Positions 1 to 11,255 of a DNA stretch of 64,000 nt are shown piece after piece. Source of the stretch: Neurospora intermedia (Eukaryota > Ascomycota > Sordariomycetes > Sordariales > Sordariaceae). The stretch is taken from the NCBI GenBank assembly GCA_037102815.1, contig BTPP01000005.1, forward strand, positions 434,001 to 498,000, read 5' to 3'. The position numbers and the translations under genes are program-made. Within the stretch, counting starts at the first letter, position 1; each line of letters begins with the position of its first letter. A model generated the notes under the pieces. The model was not told where the DNA came from, did not search any database, and saw only the letters and a program-made list of their open reading frames with translations.

Positions 1-1
1 C

Positions 2-175
2 CTCGAGGCTGAAAGTGTGGCGGAAGAACATGACAGCCAGGACGCAGAGTCCAACGAGTCAGGAACCATTGTGCGCAAGACGCACGTGAGCGTACAATCT
101 AGACCTAGAGAGGTACACGAGGGGGAATGCCGAGGTCATTGTGACGTTGGTGTATCTGGGCCAGGTGTAAACTGA
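2..175 (+). CDS. 3' end of a probable fungal rhodopsin-type integral membrane protein (5' truncated by window edge)
   Basis: An open frame enters from the left edge and ends at a TGA after about 57 codons. The residues are acidic and polar (EAESVAEEHDSQDAESNES), followed by GTIVRKTHVSVQ. An acidic tail ending in a phrase of the form IV[RK]xTxVxV is typical of the cytoplasmic C-terminus of the large fungal Fung_rhodopsin / SAF-like seven-helix family. No membrane segment lies inside the window, so the family call rests on the tail alone. It could instead be any acidic C-terminus or an open frame occurring by chance. The following 1.2 kb has no coding continuation. Confidence 0.4.
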   Translation, partial: LEAESVAEEHDSQDAESNESGTIVRKTHVSVQSRPREVHEGECRGHCDVGVSGPGVN

Positions 176-439
176 TATCCGGGGGCAGTGGTGGGTGTTC
201 AAGGAGGTCAATGTATGTCAGATCCCTCTTTCAGTCCTTCCAACGTGTAATCTGAGCGGCAGTTGGTCGTCTGTTTTGAATCTGTCTGGATATAGACTTC
301 CGATCGGATGGGGTATGGTGATGTGGTACATTTTGCTCCCAACTCGGTTCCAGGCGCACACCTGTAAGGTTGTTGTAGCAGCTGTGAGGAAAGGTTATCT
401 CCGGCAGACATTGAGATGGGAAGGGAACGTCAGATGCTT

Positions 440-456
440 GGGGGGGGGGGGGGGGG
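440..456 (+). repeat. G homopolymer, about 17 nt
   Basis: An uninterrupted run of G on the plus strand in non-coding DNA. A similar run occurs upstream of btn1. Confidence 0.95.
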
Positions 457-1165
457 AGAAGATGGAATGTGATCGTCGCGAATCCGGGGCCGTGGCGCGG
501 GGTAAGAGTCTCGGGCTATGCAGCCTTACCCCCTCGGGTTTCCCCAATCGAGACAATTGTTGAAGCTATTGGGAAGCAAAATCCGGGGTAATTCCCCAAC
601 TTTCCCCGGGTTCAGTCATGCCATGCTTTCCAACAGAGTGACCACCAATGAGCCATCAGTTCAGCCATACATGAGACGAGATACTCCAACCAGCAGTCTT
701 TACCCAATCGCCCTAGTCTACCGACCCTCCACGAACGAGAAGCTATGAATGTCCCCAGATTCGATAGCGCTGCCATCCCCAGGCTTGGCAACTTCATGTC
801 GGCTGCCTTCCTGCCCTGCTTTGGGTAAAATCTCGGGTAAAAGTTGGGGGAGAATGAGGGGAAATAGAGTTAGGTGGGGGTAAAGAAAGGGAAGCCATTC
901 CAGAAAGTGATCGGCACCGGTTGTCATCATAGGCTTTTTTTTGGGAGAATGTTCCTGAGTAAACGTCGAATGACCAGGTGAAACCATGGTATGTATGCCA
1001 GACGATATCCGGGTGAAGAGAGCCAGAAGATGGCTGGATCCGTTGGATGAATGTGGTGGAGAGGGGACGGAGGCTACATATACCGCCGGCGTCCCTGTCG
1101 TTGTATCCTGTCATCCGCCTCAGGCATCTGCCCTATTCGTTGAGCTTGCGGCCTTGTACGACTCG

Positions 1166-1169
<4 letters not shown>

Positions 1170-1196
<27 letters not shown>
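1170..1196 (+). repeat. (GACA)n tetranucleotide microsatellite
   Basis: Seven near-perfect GACA units about 190 bp upstream of the MFS start codon. Confidence 0.95.
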
Positions 1197-1197
<1 letters not shown>

Positions 1198-1389
1198 TGA
1201 CAGCCGAGAAAGAGAGAAAGATACCTACCTCTAGCTCATCACTAGGCAGGAATGGTGTAGCCATCAGCCAGTCACTCCTTCCCGTCTTTCAGTCCTGTCC
1301 ACCATCGTCAACCACTTCCTCTACCACACTCCTTCTTCTTCTTTTCTTCCTCATCCTCCTGTACCTCTAACCCATCCTTCGCCCTCAAA

Positions 1390-3115
1390 ATGGGGCTCCC
1401 AACCACCACCTCAAAGCCCTCCGTAACAGGCACAGGCACAGGCACAACACCTCCCAACCCCAAATCCAGCATGGAACCCTCCAAAGACGAACTCGACCTA
1501 GTATCATCTCCCACCAAATCCAACCCCAACCTCAACCCAACACAGGCCAACAACCCCTGGACCGCCAAATTCTCCTCCTCCTCCCCGGAATGGCACCAAG
1601 TAACCGAAAAGACGCTCCTCCGCAAAATCGACCTACACCTCCTCCCCTTCCTCATCCTCATGTACCTCCTCAACTTCCTCGACCGGTCCAACCTCGCTCA
1701 AGCCCGCCAGGGGACACTGGAGGCCGACCTCGGCATGTCCGGCACAGACTTCAATCTCGCCACGTCCATTTTCTTCGTTGCCTACTTACTTATGCAACTT
1801 CCGTCCAACATGCTGATTACGCGACTGCGGCCGTCGATTTACTTGTCAAGCGCAATGGCGCTGTGGGGAGCGGTGAGTGCGTGTAATGCTGCCAGTCAAA
1901 AGTTTACGCATTTGCTGGTGGTGCGAATCTGTTTGGGGATTGTCGAGGCGCCGTTTTTTCCCGGCGCGGTGTTCTTGATGAGTAGTTGGTATAGTCGGGC
2001 GGAACTGACGAAACGGATGGCGTATTTCTATAGTGGGAATGCGTTGGCGAATATGTTTGGGGGCGTAATTGGGGCGGGGGTGTTGGGGAATTTGGAGGGC
2101 GCGAGGGGGGTGAGTGGGTGGCGGTGGTTGTTCATTATTGTGAGTTTTACCTCGCTTGATATGGGATGGTGAAGGATGGGGGACTGACTGAGACGACAAC
2201 AGGAAGGAACAATCACTGTCGCCGTCGCCGTCGCCGCTGCGTTTGTCTTGCCCGATTATCCCAACACCACGCGCTGGTTGAGCGATGAGGAGCGGGCATA
2301 TGCCTCGTGGCGCTTGTTGGCTGATATCAACGAGTCGGACGACCAAAACAGTCGCTCGGTTTGGGACGGACTGAAGCTTGCGCTCAGGGATTACCGGCTA
2401 TACCTCTTCGTTTTGTTGCAGCACTTGTCCTTGCTCAGCCAGACATTTCAGTACTTCTTCCCCAGCATCGTGGGCACTCTTGGATACGGCACGATCGAGA
2501 CGCTGTGGCTGACGGCCCCCGTGTGGTTCGCGACCTTCTTGATCTCCGTCTGTGTGACGTGGACGAGTTCCAAGACGGGCGATCGCAGCTTGCATATCTT
2601 CTTCTTGATGTTGCTGGCCGCGGTAGGGAATGCGGTGGCGACGGGCACGACCAAGGTGGGAGCGAGGTTTTTTGCCATGTTCTTGATGCCCATGGGAGCA
2701 GTTTCTTCTTGTGAGTAGTTTTTTGTCTGTTGCGTTATCGTAGTTCCTAGTGGAAGGTGAGACTAACAGACCCACAGATCAAATCATCCTGTCGTGGGTT
2801 GCCAACTCGTTCCCTCGTCCAATGGTCAAGCGCTCGGCTGCTGTGGCCATTGCCAACATGTTTGGAAACACGGCGAGTATTTACGGGTCGTACATGTACC
2901 CGGCATCGGCGGCGCCACAGTACATACCCGGAGGTAGTGCGAATTCTGTAATCTGCCTTTTGGTGGGATTGTTGGCTTTGTTCTTGCGCTACCTGCACAA
3001 ATGGGAGAACAAGAAGCTGGAGAGGGCCGAGGCTGAAGAGGCTGAAAACCCAGAGACTGCGGCTGTTGCGGCATCGGGTGATAGGAGAGCGGTGGGATTC
3101 AGGTATATCTACTGA
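1390..3115 (+). CDS. MFS permease, anion:cation symporter (ACS/allantoate-permease, Tna1-like) family
   Basis: Three exons: 1390-2139, 2203-2710 and 2778-3115. Both introns begin GTGAGT, and the second has an ACTAAC branch site. The spliced product is 531 aa, normal for the family. A cytoplasmic N-terminus rich in Ser, Pro and Thr precedes helix 1 (FLILMYLLNFLDRSNLAQAR), which carries the Asp-Arg pair typical of ACS transporters. Further signatures are RICLGIVEAPFFPG in helix 4, WRWLFII before the first splice site and a central loop with TTRWLSDEER. The C-terminal half reads SYQIILSWVANSFPRPMVKR across the second junction. It is probably a plasma-membrane importer of an organic anion such as nicotinate, allantoate or a vitamin; the substrate cannot be read from the sequence. 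Codon endings change from C to G/T near position 1850. Confidence 0.9.
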
Positions 3116-3378
3116 GCTCAGAAGGATTAGCTAGTATCGAGATCAATAGTGGTTACTTAACCGTTCATATTTCTGGCTGCATTGTGGCGCTCCTGCTGTG
3201 ATATCCCCCTTTCGCAGGAAGAAAGGGGCATAATTCCAACGGTGGAAATGAGGAGTCGGTAACTTCAGTCGAAGAAGGTAAAATTTCGATCAATTTCCCA
3301 AACGCCAGATGCTTGAACTCCGAACCATAGATGCAGACAAAACAACACCGACGAGCTTTTTGCTTCTATCCCACAACA

Positions 3379-4671
3379 CTATCCCATCAGTTCTACACCA
3401 TTCCGTATCGCACCCACTACCGCACCAGTCTGGATCACCTCTCCGGCTCCGCTCGCTACCCGATGCTCAATCTTGGCAAGTTCATCGAGCCAGGTGATCA
3501 TGACCTGCGGCTTCACTTCCAGCTTGACAATTTCTTCCGACAGGGCAGTGATAATGTCGGCTAGGGCCAAACCTTGTGCAACCTTGAGGGTGTTGATAGT
3601 CGACAGACAGGTTGTGACGTCGCTCGTGCTCAAAAGTGTGCTGAGGATCTTTTTGATGGCGTCGGGTGGTGGCGCGGCAACGCAGTCGTAAATGGTTCGA
3701 ATGGTGATGGTTTCCCGTACAATGTCCTTTTCGGCGATCTTGGGGGCGTTCTTTGGTTGGAGTGGTGTGCCTGGTTGACGTGGGTTAGCTTGAGGCCCCT
3801 AACAGAATGCGAAACGAGGACACCACTTACTTGACGCGTGGCAAGCCTGGAGCACGTTTAACGCCCGACGCATATCACCCTTGCTCAACCGCACCAGCGC
3901 ATTGGTAGCATCTGGCAGAATCTTGACGTTTTCTTCGTCAATGACCTTGTCCACCAACTCACGAATATCCTTTTCTTTTAGAGGGCTGAAACGGAACCGT
4001 GTGCATCTCGACAGGAGCGCGGGGCTGAGCTTGTGCGAGTAGTTGGCAATGATGCAGAAGCGAGTGTTGGCCGTGTACTTTTCCATGATGCGACGGAGGG
4101 CCATCTGGGCTGTGGACGTCATGGCATCGGCCTCGTCGAGAATGATGAGCTTGAAACCAGCCAACCCCGAGCGAGAAGAGGAGGAGCCGAGGGAGAAGAT
4201 CTGCTTGGTGGAGGCAAAGGTCTTTATTTGCTCGCGCACAACGTCGATACCACGGTCATCGGAAGCGTTCAACTCGAGCACCATCTGGCGCATGTTGGCG
4301 GCGCCATAGATTTGTCGAGCCAGAGCGAGAACAGTGGATGTTTTACCGGTACCGGGGGGACCGTAGAAAAGGAGATGAGGGAGTCGGTTCGTGTCCACGA
4401 ACTTGTTGATGGTTGCGAGAATGTCTTGTTGGCCAGACACATCGGAGAGGGATACGGGGCGGTACTTTTCGACCCTGTCACAGGCTGATTAGACTTTATG
4501 TATGGGTTGATTGAAATAAACTCGGGGTAATGTCTACCATGGGAGGCTGTCTTCTGCTTCGACGGGTAGGTTGGCGGCGCTTCGCTTGCCCTTGGCCGTG
4601 TTGGTGGCAGCGAACATGACGTCCTTGGACACTGGGACATCAATGTCCATTTCGTCTTCAAAGTCCGACAT
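3379..4671 (-). CDS. rfc3: Replication factor C small subunit 3 (Rfc3; human RFC5 type)
   Basis: Three exons on the minus strand: 4671-4538, 4474-3831 and 3770-3379, with introns of 63 and 60 bp. The product is 389 aa. It is a AAA+ subunit of the clamp loader that opens PCNA onto primed DNA. Visible motifs are LPWVEKYRP across the first junction, Walker A GPPGTGKT (about 83-90), LELNASDDRGIDVVR, Walker B LIILDEADAM (DEAD about 158-161) and the SRC arginine-finger motif (about 200-202). A C-terminal collar domain ends the protein. Compared with yeast Rfc3 (340 aa) there is an insertion of about 11 residues (LGSSSSRSGLA) between QIFS and GFKLIILDEAD. The gene converges on the MFS gene, with only 263 bp between the stop codons. 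Confidence 0.95.
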
Positions 4672-5209
4672 GGTGGTAGAATTGGGCTGAGTTGCTGGTG
4701 TAAAGACTGATATGATCCGAAGTCTACTTTGGAGGTTTTGCGCCGACGTGAACTTGGTCGTTTGTTGGTGTTTTTGACTTTGCGATGCTGGGAAAGTTAA
4801 TCTGGGAAAACGCGTCGAGAGGAAGGACAGACGCGTCAGGCAACAGGCCCCTCGTGTGGCTGGTTAATTGGTTTTGGGCGCTGAGCCACACACTGTTAGT
4901 GGAGTATTGGCACCTGAGCCACAGTTTGTTGAAGCTCAACTGTCCTTCATCTTTCCAGTTTCCAAGTTTGATACTTCAACTTTACAACCTCCAAGGCTCA
5001 CTCTCACTTCACTCTCGTTATTTTCTAGTATGACATATTTTCACATGTGGTCATCTTATTCTCGTAGTGAATTCAGTTTGTTCCCACATTCCGTTTGAAG
5101 CTGAACCAAAAATCACATCAACGTTCCCACTTCAATTCTGGGTCACGACGCCAATATTAAGGATGCCCGACCAGGTGACTCCTTTGTCTACCGGCCTCAT
5201 CGCTCCGTC
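4672..5209. other. intergenic: rfc3 promoter and 3' flank of the HET gene
   Basis: No gene is visible. It holds the upstream region of rfc3 and the downstream flank of the HET-domain gene. Confidence 0.6.
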
Positions 5210-7429
5210 TTATCCCAGCTCAAACCTCTCCCACTTCTCTTCAACTCGATCCCAGGAATCTCTGTACATTCGGCCCACACCCGCACGCTCAATACGAACT
5301 CGACCATCTGTCCCTGGATCATCCTTCCGTTCGATCGTCATGACGTTGACCACGGCTCTCTTCTCGGCTGTTGCCGCTTGCACCAGTTCCTCTTGCTCGA
5401 ACCCGTCTGCGTCTGAAAGAAGGATGAACTCGTGTGTAACCTTTGAAACAAGACTCAACCGTTGTTCAACGAACTTTCTCCGGTGGGACCACGACAGCCA
5501 TATTGATCCAATCCACTCGTGATCACCACCCTCAGGATTCGTCGCATGTGTGATGGCATACCGCGTCAACCGTGTCGGCCGGACCCGAGGTAGTGGGGGG
5601 ACCGCATCCTCATTGCCTCGGTCCTCAATCATGAGTCTGAACCGGGCGACGCGAGCTTTCAGGTGTAAGAAGTATGGATCCGGACCAAGGCTGATCTCCG
5701 TCTCATATCGACCAGTGCTGTTGGCCGAAAAGTCAGCACCCGAGTCGTAGTAGACTGGTATTGTCCACCCGGCCCATGCCCAACTTGGCCACAGGGGTCT
5801 TTCTGTCTTCTCATCCACATGGATTCTCTTCGGCTCCCGTCGTGGTCGCCAGAGAAGCCCCGAATGCAGGAGCTCACCCGTGGGCATCCCGTGCACAAAC
5901 TCAACGTCCTGGGAAAAGAAATGATCTTTGATCACGTTCAAGATACCTTGGATCCCATTCACACGGTCGGTTATGAATGTCATATTGCGACATGTGTATT
6001 GCCCTACCAGCTCGGGATATCGCTTGAGCTGGAACTTCAGATTAGGCCGCAACTCGACCGTGGGAGGAACTTCACTTGGGACAATACTGAAGTTTACCAC
6101 TTGGTCAGCGGCGGTCAAGTCCAGGTCCCGACACTCGGCCGCAAAGTCTTCACTCCAAGTGGCTCGTTGACACTGGAAGTGTACCGTGTCATCGACAAAG
6201 TACATATACCGCAGAGACAGAATACGCTCCTGGTAGGTCCATCCTCTTTCTTCCCATGTTGTTTTAAGCAGCGCATCCGGCCAGGCAACAGAGCGATTCA
6301 CGATGCCAAGGTCTTCTGATATCTTGACTTCTTTCTGTCGGGCTTCCCGCGTCCCAGCCTCTACCCCAGGCAGACCAGCGTTCGCATCCTCTCCACTGGC
6401 AGCCACTATGGTAAGGTCCGCGTATTGGTAGATCTTCCCCATCTGCCCTATTTGGTGCCTCTTATCCAGATTCTTGTAGGTGTCGGTGTCGTCGTCCTGG
6501 ATGATGCAGATAGAGTCAATCCAGATGTAACGATATCCAATTCTTTGCGCCAGCGTCATTGCGTCCCTTATCGAGCGCGGGAACAATGACATCTTTTTCT
6601 CTATCCCACCAGGAAGCCTCAGCTTGTCGATATCTTTTTCACAGGTCTTGAAGACTGTCACCCGACCCCAGACGTAGCTCAGTGCCACGTACGGTACAAG
6701 ATCGTTTCTTTCGACCAAGCAGTTCTCCTCGAGGTCAATGAGTCGGATAAATGGGCTGAATGTCGGTGATGCGCTCTGCTGTCTCATCCAATGGGAGCAC
6801 TCCGCTCCATGCCATTCCCTGCAACACTTCAGCCATGTCCTGACGAGATCTATATCGATCTGACCTTGATTGAGAAGTCTCCCTTGGAATAGTTCCCCCT
6901 TTTTGCCAACCGGTACGAGATCAAAAGGGGTAAATGCTGGCGCTCTTCCGATCATGATTGACCGAACCGTGAGCCTCAATGTTTCCCACGTCTCCGTGCC
7001 CCCTACTCCGTCAGTCAGGCCATGATTGGGCGAAGCTTTCTTCCACCGCACATCTCCGACCCAGCTCATGACTATATCGGCCTGATCTGTCCAAGCGATA
7101 CCATTGCAAACTTCAGCAATTAGCTGACACAACTTGCACCACGAACTGCGTGCCGCTACCTCATCATAGGTCCCGAGATGCCATTCTGGAGGAAGTTGCT
7201 GGGTAAACGGTCGAGGTCCAAAATCGGAGCGTTTGAGGTCCATGAGGCGATGCCGGGCGCAGAGACCAAGGGTCGCATCTTCCGGTGGAAGGTCTAGCGG
7301 CCGATTCCATGCTCGGCGTGGTGTGTCTGTTGTTCGGAAAAGATCATCATGGTGAGTCTCGAATCGGGCGACCTCTTGACCTGGTGGAGGGATATAGTCG
7401 CGGTCCCTCGGCGTATAGGTAAGTGGCAT
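5210..7429 (-). CDS. HET-domain (heterokaryon incompatibility-type) protein
   Basis: A single-exon frame of 739 codons. The HET domain (PF06985) starts at about residue 247 with YVALSYVWG and continues through RSIRDAMTLAQRIGYRYIWI, DSICIIQDDD and IYQYADLTIVAASG, ending near WEERGWTYQERILS (about 390-404). These are the standard HET sub-motifs. The N-terminal region contains ARHRLMDLKRSDFGP. The C-terminal region has WPSWAWAGW, a phrase frequent in this family. HET proteins are cytoplasmic and several trigger cell death when incompatible strains fuse; the family is large and most members have no known role. No NACHT, STAND or patatin partner gene is adjacent, and nothing shows that this is an active incompatibility locus. 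Confidence 0.92.
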   Translation of the reverse strand: MPLTYTPRDRDYIPPPGQEVARFETHHDDLFRTTDTPRRAWNRPLDLPPEDATLGLCARHRLMDLKRSDFGPRPFTQQLPPEWHLGTYDEVAARSSWCKLCQLIAEVCNGIAWTDQADIVMSWVGDVRWKKASPNHGLTDGVGGTETWETLRLTVRSIMIGRAPAFTPFDLVPVGKKGELFQGRLLNQGQIDIDLVRTWLKCCREWHGAECSHWMRQQSASPTFSPFIRLIDLEENCLVERNDLVPYVALSYVWGRVTVFKTCEKDIDKLRLPGGIEKKMSLFPRSIRDAMTLAQRIGYRYIWIDSICIIQDDDTDTYKNLDKRHQIGQMGKIYQYADLTIVAASGEDANAGLPGVEAGTREARQKEVKISEDLGIVNRSVAWPDALLKTTWEERGWTYQERILSLRYMYFVDDTVHFQCQRATWSEDFAAECRDLDLTAADQVVNFSIVPSEVPPTVELRPNLKFQLKRYPELVGQYTCRNMTFITDRVNGIQGILNVIKDHFFSQDVEFVHGMPTGELLHSGLLWRPRREPKRIHVDEKTERPLWPSWAWAGWTIPVYYDSGADFSANSTGRYETEISLGPDPYFLHLKARVARFRLMIEDRGNEDAVPPLPRVRPTRLTRYAITHATNPEGGDHEWIGSIWLSWSHRRKFVEQRLSLVSKVTHEFILLSDADGFEQEELVQAATAEKRAVVNVMTIERKDDPGTDGRVRIERAGVGRMYRDSWDRVEEKWERFELG

Positions 7430-8027
7430 CGTTGTGCATCAGACAAGGTTTGAGCGGTATGCGAGTTGGGTGACAGAAACAACTGCGGCTTGGAGAGGCT
7501 CATCAAAGAGCCCAATGTAACCTCAAAGTCGTGGGTGACTGTGAGGCTTTGAAGGAGAAGATTGGGGATGACTCGGCTAAACCTTACTTATATCCACGCC
7601 AACAGCACAAAATCCCGTGGGACCCCGCTGGGACACACTCACAACTTAGGCAAGTTGGACGATCAGCCCCAACTAAAGTCGTGGCGCAGCTGAGCCTCAA
7701 AAATACCCACTTCCAGCTCATTGGGTATACCATGATCACGAAACCTCAACGTCGCTGTTCGACATAGCTATCTCTACTGTCTCGGAAATGGAGTTGATTT
7801 CAATGACTGAGAGAATGAAGCAAGGATACGCTTCCAAACATGATGCTAAATTGGGTATAGGGTACACTTCATTGGACAGACACGGGGTCCCCATTTGACA
7901 CATCGGGAAACGTGATAGCGGAAGTGCAGTCTGGAGAAAATAAAGCGGCATCTATCTCCAAATCGAAATAGTTGAAGGAAGCAGAGCCCTTATACGGCTG
8001 AGTGTTCACACAGCCCCGCATAGCAAG
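7430..8027. other. intergenic: promoter of HET gene and 3' flank of CorA-like gene
   Basis: No gene is seen. Short open frames here have no motif and no codon bias. Confidence 0.6.
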
Positions 8028-9710
8028 TCACCACCTCCTTCTCCTAGGGCACAACTTCCTCCACCACTCCTTTTGCCATTCCAGCCACCACGTTGAGCTT
8101 GTGACACTACAGACCAGAAACACCACCGCCGTCATAGGCACCGAAAACGCTACCCAGATCCAGAAACTCTGTTGAACAACCCCATCTCCTCCTCCTCCTC
8201 TTTCACCACCTCCACCTTCACCTCCACCCCCTCGACCCGGAGGGTCATAACCATCAACAGCCTCCCACCTGAAAGCCGGCAACGCAAAAAGCGTAGCAAA
8301 GAAAGTCGCCGGTAGAAAAGCCATGGTCATGACGGCTATAACACGCATAGAGGAGGCCTCTCGGTGGTTTGTAGATGCATCAGTGCGCGAAATCCTCGCC
8401 ATCAGTACATTGGTCCACACCACTGCCTCTTTCTGGCGACAAGTCCAGCCAAAGATACGAGCTTTCAGTTGAGGGACAATAAGCTCGCGAACCACAAGAC
8501 GAATCTCGGCATTCGCTTCCTCCGTAACGGGATCCACAGCATCAGCACCAAACATCAATCTTCGCCAAAGTTTCCGCCCCTTCAGCTGCCTCGCCATCCG
8601 CAACGCCAGTCTAAGCGCCGACTTGGCCTCCTGCGCCTGTGTAACCACCCTTCCCAGCTCTCTGCACCGTCTCGACAACGTCTCCATTAACAACGGCGAC
8701 AGTTCCATTGAGTCCGTATATATTTCATCCGAGGCCTTTGCCCCTTGTTCTTCTTCTTCTTCTTCTTCTTCCCCATCCCTCCCCTTTTTCTTTTTCTTTT
8801 TCATCTCCCTCCCATTTTCTTCCCTCCCCCCTTGTCCAGAGACATTCTCCCCCCTCCAAACAACACCCCTCGCCACATCCGCCACCACCACCACTACACC
8901 CCCCGCGCCCGCCAACACCTCTCTAAATCCCCAAACATGATGCTTGACAACGGCAAACTTGTATTTCATCCTTTCGTCCACGAGACAGACACCCAGCGTC
9001 ATTCTGCGCAAGACGTTGTAGCTCCAGATGGTGGTAACGTCGTTGGAGCGTATGTAGAACCTTTGTATATGTCCATTTGACGGCCCTTCGAGTTTCTGCG
9101 AGGAAGAAGAGGAAGGCCCGAGTCTCTGCGAGGAAGGAGAGGAAGAGGATGTAGCGCTGTGGGTATCGCAGTTGAGAACGTGGAAGCCGGGCGTGTGGGT
9201 GTGGTGGAGGTAGAGGGCGTGGGGGTCGAGGTCCAGAATGCGAAAAAGGCGAAGGAGGAGGGGAGGGGGTATGAGGAGGGAGGAGGAGCGGTGGGGGGCG
9301 TGGGGGATGTGGAGGAGGCGGAGGAAGGCTTTGGGTTTGGGGTTGGGGTTGAGGTCAGAGGTGGTGGTGGTGGTGGTGCTGGATAGTGAAGGGGGTTTGG
9401 AAGTTAAGGGGGGTCGAGGGTGGGAAGAGGAACCGGAAGTGGAGGGGGCAAGAGGTGAAAGTGGGGTTGGTTTCGTGAGCAAGTCCTCGATGGCGCGGGA
9501 TTGGAGGAGAGTTTGGGGGATGGTGGAGATTCCCCAGGAGGTGAAAGTGGAATCGGGCCAGGAGACGATGCCGAATTCTTGGATGGGCGGTTCAGAACTG
9601 TTGAAAGAGAGAATAGGCGGCCAGGTGTCAGGATCCTGGTTGTGATCAAGGTCAAGGTTGGAGGTGGGCAGACCAGCTGCTTCGTGGGCTAGGTGACGGA
9701 AGCCGTTCAT
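8028..9710 (-). CDS. CorA-like Mg2+ transporter-domain membrane protein
   Basis: Single exon, 560 aa. The C-terminus carries the two-helix CorA-like hairpin: a first helix VIAVMTMAFLPATFFATLFA, a short loop rich in Gly and Glu, and a second helix WIWVAFSVPMTAVVFLVCSV, ending in a basic tail. The canonical GMN motif after helix 1 is not visible; it is usually absent in this fungal subfamily, so metal transport is uncertain. The N-terminal 300 residues form the cytoplasmic domain, interrupted by a Lys/Glu-rich block encoded by a CTT-type microsatellite near 8746-8772. Third codon positions are C-rich in the 5' half and G-rich in the 3' half. Subcellular location is unknown. Confidence 0.8.
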   Translation of the reverse strand: MNGFRHLAHEAAGLPTSNLDLDHNQDPDTWPPILSFNSSEPPIQEFGIVSWPDSTFTSWGISTIPQTLLQSRAIEDLLTKPTPLSPLAPSTSGSSSHPRPPLTSKPPSLSSTTTTTTSDLNPNPKPKAFLRLLHIPHAPHRSSSLLIPPPLLLRLFRILDLDPHALYLHHTHTPGFHVLNCDTHSATSSSSPSSQRLGPSSSSSQKLEGPSNGHIQRFYIRSNDVTTIWSYNVLRRMTLGVCLVDERMKYKFAVVKHHVWGFREVLAGAGGVVVVVADVARGVVWRGENVSGQGGREENGREMKKKKKKGRDGEEEEEEEEQGAKASDEIYTDSMELSPLLMETLSRRCRELGRVVTQAQEAKSALRLALRMARQLKGRKLWRRLMFGADAVDPVTEEANAEIRLVVRELIVPQLKARIFGWTCRQKEAVVWTNVLMARISRTDASTNHREASSMRVIAVMTMAFLPATFFATLFALPAFRWEAVDGYDPPGRGGGGEGGGGERGGGGDGVVQQSFWIWVAFSVPMTAVVFLVCSVTSSTWWLEWQKEWWRKLCPRRRRW

Positions 9711-11255
9711 CGGGACGTCTGGACGAGGTTTTTCGGGGGTGATAAAAGGCGAGATGGAGACGACAGTGATGGCAATGGTTCAAGTAACACCCTCAATCTT
9801 TATACACCACTACAACCCAAGTGAAATCCACATCCAGTCGCGTGAACCAAAACGACGGAACACTGCATTTCTTCTTATACTTCCAATCCCAATCCCCACC
9901 CCCAAAAGTCCAAAAGGTAAGACATCGCACCCTCGAACCACGGTTCATGCCCCACCACAAGGCACCACCGGGTCTCTCCGTCCATCCAACATAAACACGG
10001 CCTTTAACGGTACCGTCGCATATTGACGTTCGCTGAGAACCATGCATGCAAGTAGCCTGACCGCCGACCTAGGTAGGTAGATACGTATGTCTCGATCAAT
10101 CCCTTTCACCAAGGTCCACATTGTGAACCCGCCCCAACATCAAGTCTCTTGTGTAACGCGTCAACTGACGCAGAAGAAAGCAAACAGCGAGGGTCGCTTT
10201 GTAAGGCTGTCGAGACAAGTAGGACAAGTAGGACAAGTGGAACAAGTAGGACAAGTAGGACAAAGAAAGACGGCAGGCAGGGGGTGTTATGCAGGATCCC
10301 TTTAGTTTGGTTCCGAGACGAGACGAGACGAGGAGGGGAGGGAGGAGGGGGGGGGGGGAAGGAAAGATCGGTGAGAGTAAAATGAAGGAAACTAGGTGGG
10401 AGAGGGTTCGTGGCTTTGCATGCGTAAGGTAGTCAGTCTTACTACTTCTACCGTAGTGGGAGATGAAGCGCAGGTTTTGGGAAGTGATGAGGGGGAAAGT
10501 TGGTTTTGTTGGGTCTCAGCTAGTTTCGTCGAACACAAAGAACTTGGGCGACTTGGCTGAGGAGTTAACGATATGAACTGGGGTTAGTACTGATAGATTT
10601 TGAGGTGTTCTTTAAGAAGCTTCTACTTGTGCTAGCGGGTCACTAACTATAAAGGCTCCTTCCTGGTTATATGCACACGGGCTGACGGGAGAAGGATGTT
10701 AGAGACCATCACCACACCACACCAAGCGGCTGAAGGAGTAGCATGCCGGAGAACTGTAACCACAAGTGAGTGGAAGTGTGTCTCCGGGCGCAAAAAGGTG
10801 ACGACCGCCCAACTTCCTACTCCAGGCAACTTCAGCAGCGGCGGCACTCAACGGGGTTGAATCAATACACCCACCCATCTTGCAGGTGAACTTGCAAGCG
10901 AGCAAGCACTTGTAAGAGCGATCATAAAAAGCTGAAAAGTGCCAAAAGAAAGAAAATGAGAAAAAAAAATGTGGACTTACAGCTACCGGGTTCGAACGCA
11001 TAGCGTACAAGAGAGCCGGGGGACACAGGAGGAAGGAGGGGGGACCGCGAACGTGCCCACTGCACCAAACCTACCAGCTTGCCACGAAAGTCGTCTCGGG
11101 AGAAGTAATACATATACCCTACAACAAGGGCTGGATTGCAGTCTAAGTATAGTCTAAATGCTATTGTGAGAGAGATCTTCACGCTGTTTTGATATCGTCC
11201 GACGGCCTGATACATTCTTGGGTTCCTCAAACAACCACATCAATCAATCACTCCC
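9711..11255. other. intergenic region of 1.5 kb between two 3'/5' flanks
   Basis: No gene is recognised. It contains a 9-bp minisatellite, a G-rich run near 10347-10358 and a TAGGTAGGTAG motif at 10070-10080. Open frames on either strand are short and featureless. Confidence 0.6.
10214..10258 (+). repeat. 9-bp minisatellite, five units of GACAAGTAG
   Basis: Five head-to-tail copies, the third and fourth each with one substitution (GACAAGTGG and AACAAGTAG), followed by a partial sixth. Confidence 0.95.

Larger units (their letters stand above)
176..1389. other. intergenic region and promoter of the first MFS gene
   Basis: No convincing gene is visible. The short open frames lack codon bias and recognisable motifs. 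The stretch holds a long G homopolymer and a GACA microsatellite. It ends in a pyrimidine-rich CTTCTTCTT-type leader just before the MFS start codon, a common arrangement in Neurospora 5' untranslated regions. Confidence 0.6.

Noticed and set aside
4672-9710. HET-domain gene plus CorA-like gene as an incompatibility or toxin system
   Set aside because: The two genes are separated by about 600 bp with individual promoters, both are members of very large fungal families, and no linkage between them is supported.
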